Shown here: in pieces, positions 9,616 through 11,410 of the stretch
How positions within the stretch are numbered: position 1 is the first letter of the stretch
Layout: every line of letters starts with the position of its first letter
NCBI GenBank assembly: GCA_014825775.1
Contig: MVAQ01000374.1
Location: 1-11,410, forward strand
Length of the DNA: 11,410 nucleotides
Source: Krasilnikovozyma curviuscula
Lineage: Eukaryota; Basidiomycota; Tremellomycetes; Cystofilobasidiales; Mrakiaceae
Reading direction: 5' to 3'
Notes under the pieces: model-generated
Told to the model about the DNA's origin: nothing
The model's database searches: none
Seen by the model: only the letters and a program-made list of their open reading frames with translations
Made by a program: the position numbers and the translations under genes

Positions 9616-10822
9616 ATGATGCTGGGTCTTCGAACAATCCTTGGAGGGACAGCAAAACGAGTGGGGAGCTACTGTCAGATCTGTAGTCCAACAGTATCAG
9701 TACATTATGCAGAGAAGGATCTATGGGTCATCTCTGCTTCATCGTCCTCTTCCAGAAACAGCGTCATTTCCCCTTCTGCCCAGCGGTGTTTCTCCCAGTC
9801 TTCCAGATCCAACGGCCCCAAACGCTCGTCATTCCAGCAGGTAAAAAAACAGAACAAGCCCAATCCTACTGTTCAAGCGGCAAAATCTCAAGGATATGAA
9901 AGTACGACCGAGAAAGCTGAGGAACTTGCAAAGCAGCTGGGTGAGTAGACGCACTCATTGAAGCGACGAAGCAGAATGAGACCTAACGTCAACATCTGGT
10001 CCTAGAGAGAAGACTGAGGAACTGGGAAATCCCAACCAACTTTCTGCTTAGATTCGTAAAGGATGGACGAATGGCAGCTGAGACGACCATTGACCAGCTT
10101 ATGAAATCACCCGATTTCGACCCAGAAACCACCTTTTTCGAACTTCACAACACCAAGACAGATGTAAAAATTGTAAAGTTGATTGACAAAGCTCAGGAAG
10201 CAGCATCAGCAGCCAGAGCAGCTTTAGCAGCAGAAGAAAAGCTACAAGCAGCCAAGCAGAAGCCACCCAGTCTTCGTTCCGTCACCGATGCAGGATTCAA
10301 CAACGACGGTAAAACGACGAACATCTACGCATATGCAACTGCTCAGCACAACGACCGAAAGATCGCTCTGCAACCCTTGTACCAAAAGATGAAGAAGGCG
10401 CATAAAGTATCAATTCAGTTAGCTGTCAAGACTGGCGGACCGAGGGAGAGGAGGATCCAGTGGTCGAATGAGATGATTCAGGAGTATAAAGAGATGGCAG
10501 ATAAGGTGTTCGAGGATGTTTCGGCAGGTGAGGGGGTGTTGACGTTTTTGCCAGGAAGCACGAGGGGGTTGAAGGAAGATGAGCAACCTATACCTATTCC
10601 GCTTCTGTAAGTCTTTGGTATTGCGCTAGCGTCATTCTGCGAGAGCACCATGCTCTTCTCTTCAGGATAAGCTGACATCATTGGCATCTTCCCTCTAGTT
10701 CTTACACCCCGAGTAAAGAAGTCTGTAAAGCATACATCAAAGAGCAGATGGATGAAGCGAAGCTAATGCAGACGTTAAAGGAAGAGAAGAAGAAATTCAG
10801 TGGGAAAGCAGTTGGTAGATGA
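9616..10822 (+). CDS. Unrecognised protein, probably mitochondrial (349 aa)
   Basis: Exons 9616-9940, 10006-10606 and 10699-10822 sum to 1050 nt with consistent phases: GTGAGT to CCTAG, then GTAAGT to CTCTAG. I do not recognise the family. The first 25 or so residues (MMLGLRTILGGTAKRVGSYC) lack acidic residues and carry Arg and Lys, as in a mitochondrial presequence; a Ser/Arg/Lys-rich stretch follows to about residue 80. The core begins near RRLRNWEIPTNFLLRFVKDG (110-129) and has an Ala-rich helix (about 169-194), a segment RKIALQPLYQKMKKAHKVSI (about 227-245) and a Pro-rich IPIPLL (about 304-309). A Lys/Glu-rich helical tail ends KFSGKAVGR. It is divergent from condensin and convergent with the copper transporter. 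The two adjacent ATGs at 9616 and 9619 give nearly the same product. A mitochondrial translation or ribosome-associated role is conceivable, but nothing in the sequence proves it. Confidence 0.8.
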
Positions 10823-10981
10823 TTTCTTTGTAAGGAAATTTATTTCTCCCTCTCTCTTGCATGTCATTGCCGCAAGTGCTTTTCATTCAAGAAATGGGTC
10901 GTTATATCAAGACAGAGAGAGCACATTACGGAAGTCGTCAATACACAAAGTAAAAGTCCAAGATCGTTAACTATTAGTAGG
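10823..10981. other. Convergent 3'-end region
   Basis: Only 159 bp separate the TGA of the plus-strand gene (10820-10822) from the TGA of the minus-strand copper transporter (10982-10984). Both 3'UTRs and cleavage sites must fit here, so overlapping transcripts are likely. No further gene or structured element is apparent. Confidence 0.6.
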
Positions 10982-11380
10982 TCAGTGGTGGAAACCGTGG
11001 TGGTCATGACCAGCCGCGCAGAATCTTCCAAAGTAGATCTCTCCAATGATGACTCCCAGACAGACACAAAGGAAGAAATAGAAATTGAATGTCCTGAAGA
11101 CGATTTGTCAGTTTGATGGCAGAAAGACGACCTGGAAAGACAAACTTACATCACAGCCAACATCAATATGTAATGCACAGCCGTCTGGAGCCCTTGAAGG
11201 GCGCCTCGGGGAATGTCATGCGATGGAATGAACGGCATCGCCCATCGAGCTTTTCGAAAGGGCACCATGTCCAGGATGGATGGGAGTGGGTCGTTGTAGA
11301 TGGCCTCGCTGTGCAAACTTGGTTGACCTTCGACTCCAGCCCCAGCAGTAGTCGCAAGAATAGCCTCTGGGTCGGTGTTT
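10982..11380 (-). CDS. CTR-family high-affinity copper transporter, C-terminal part (5' end beyond window)
   Basis: Trimeric membrane Cu(I) importer; the visible part holds the loop after TM1, TM2, TM3 and the tail. Exons are 11150-11380 (or open beyond) and 10982-11093, with an intron GTAAGT...TTCAG at 11094-11149. Diagnostic features are DIPRGALQGLQTAVHYILML, in which the amphipathic DIPRGAL segment leads into TM2, then the TM2 copper-gate motif MLAVM (MxxxM) and the TM3 packing motif GVIIG (GxxxG) followed by YFGRF. The tail after TM3 is AAGHDHHGFHH and is His-rich. The left exon may begin after CTCCAG at 11381, but the frame is also open to the window edge, so that boundary is uncertain. 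The Met-rich ectodomain and TM1 lie outside. Basidiomycetes have several CTR paralogues; which one this is cannot be told here. Confidence 0.88.
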
Positions 11381-11410
11381 CTGGAGGTGAGTGGTTCTTT
11401 GATTGAAGCG

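Noticed and set aside
11386..11394. Plus-strand GGTGAGTGG that looks like a splice donor
   Set aside because: It overlaps the antisense of a minus-strand CTR intron/exon border, and the plus-strand frame next to it has no recognisable coding sequence.
1..11410. An unusual gene system (defence, mobile element, secondary-metabolite cluster)
   Set aside because: All five genes are single housekeeping-type loci or unassigned. No transposase, terminal repeats, target-site duplications, CRISPR-like repeats, tRNA or rRNA were found by eye on either strand.

Overview
The window looks like a compact, very intron-rich fungal nuclear genome. The style is that of a basidiomycete, most likely a Tremellomycete of the Cryptococcus/Kwoniella type. 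That assignment is an inference from gene architecture: many introns of about 40-110 nt, GTRNGT-type donors, CTNAY-like branch sites close to the acceptors, and intergenic gaps of 160-350 bp. It does not rest on a marker gene. All exon structures were assembled by hand from splice signals, reading phase and similarity to remembered protein families.

From left to right there are five protein genes. (1) The minus-strand 5' part of a Tat-SF1/Cus2-type U2 snRNP assembly factor, which runs off the left edge. (2) A complete minus-strand D-isomer-specific 2-hydroxyacid dehydrogenase of the glyoxylate/hydroxypyruvate reductase type (9 coding exons, 351 aa). (3) A complete minus-strand condensin subunit 1 (CAP-D2/Ycs4/Cnd1), reconstructed as 21 exons and 1398 aa and filling half the window. 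(4) A plus-strand gene, divergent from condensin, for a 349-aa protein with a mitochondrial-type N-terminus that I do not recognise. (5) The minus-strand 3' end of a CTR-family copper transporter, convergent with gene 4 and running off the right edge.

The three left-hand genes are head-to-tail with gaps of about 260 and 330 bp. Condensin and gene 4 share a bidirectional promoter of about 260 bp. I see no functional link between neighbours: mRNA splicing, oxo-acid metabolism, chromosome condensation, a mitochondrial protein and copper uptake are ordinary housekeeping functions placed side by side.

There are no mobile elements, tRNAs, rRNAs, CRISPR arrays or viral genes. The points worth a second look concern gene architecture: a probable duplication in the condensin tail, an ultra-short intron with a decoy donor, several stop-free introns of length 3n, stop codons built into splice donors, two predicted 5'UTR introns, and an unusual active-site loop in the dehydrogenase.
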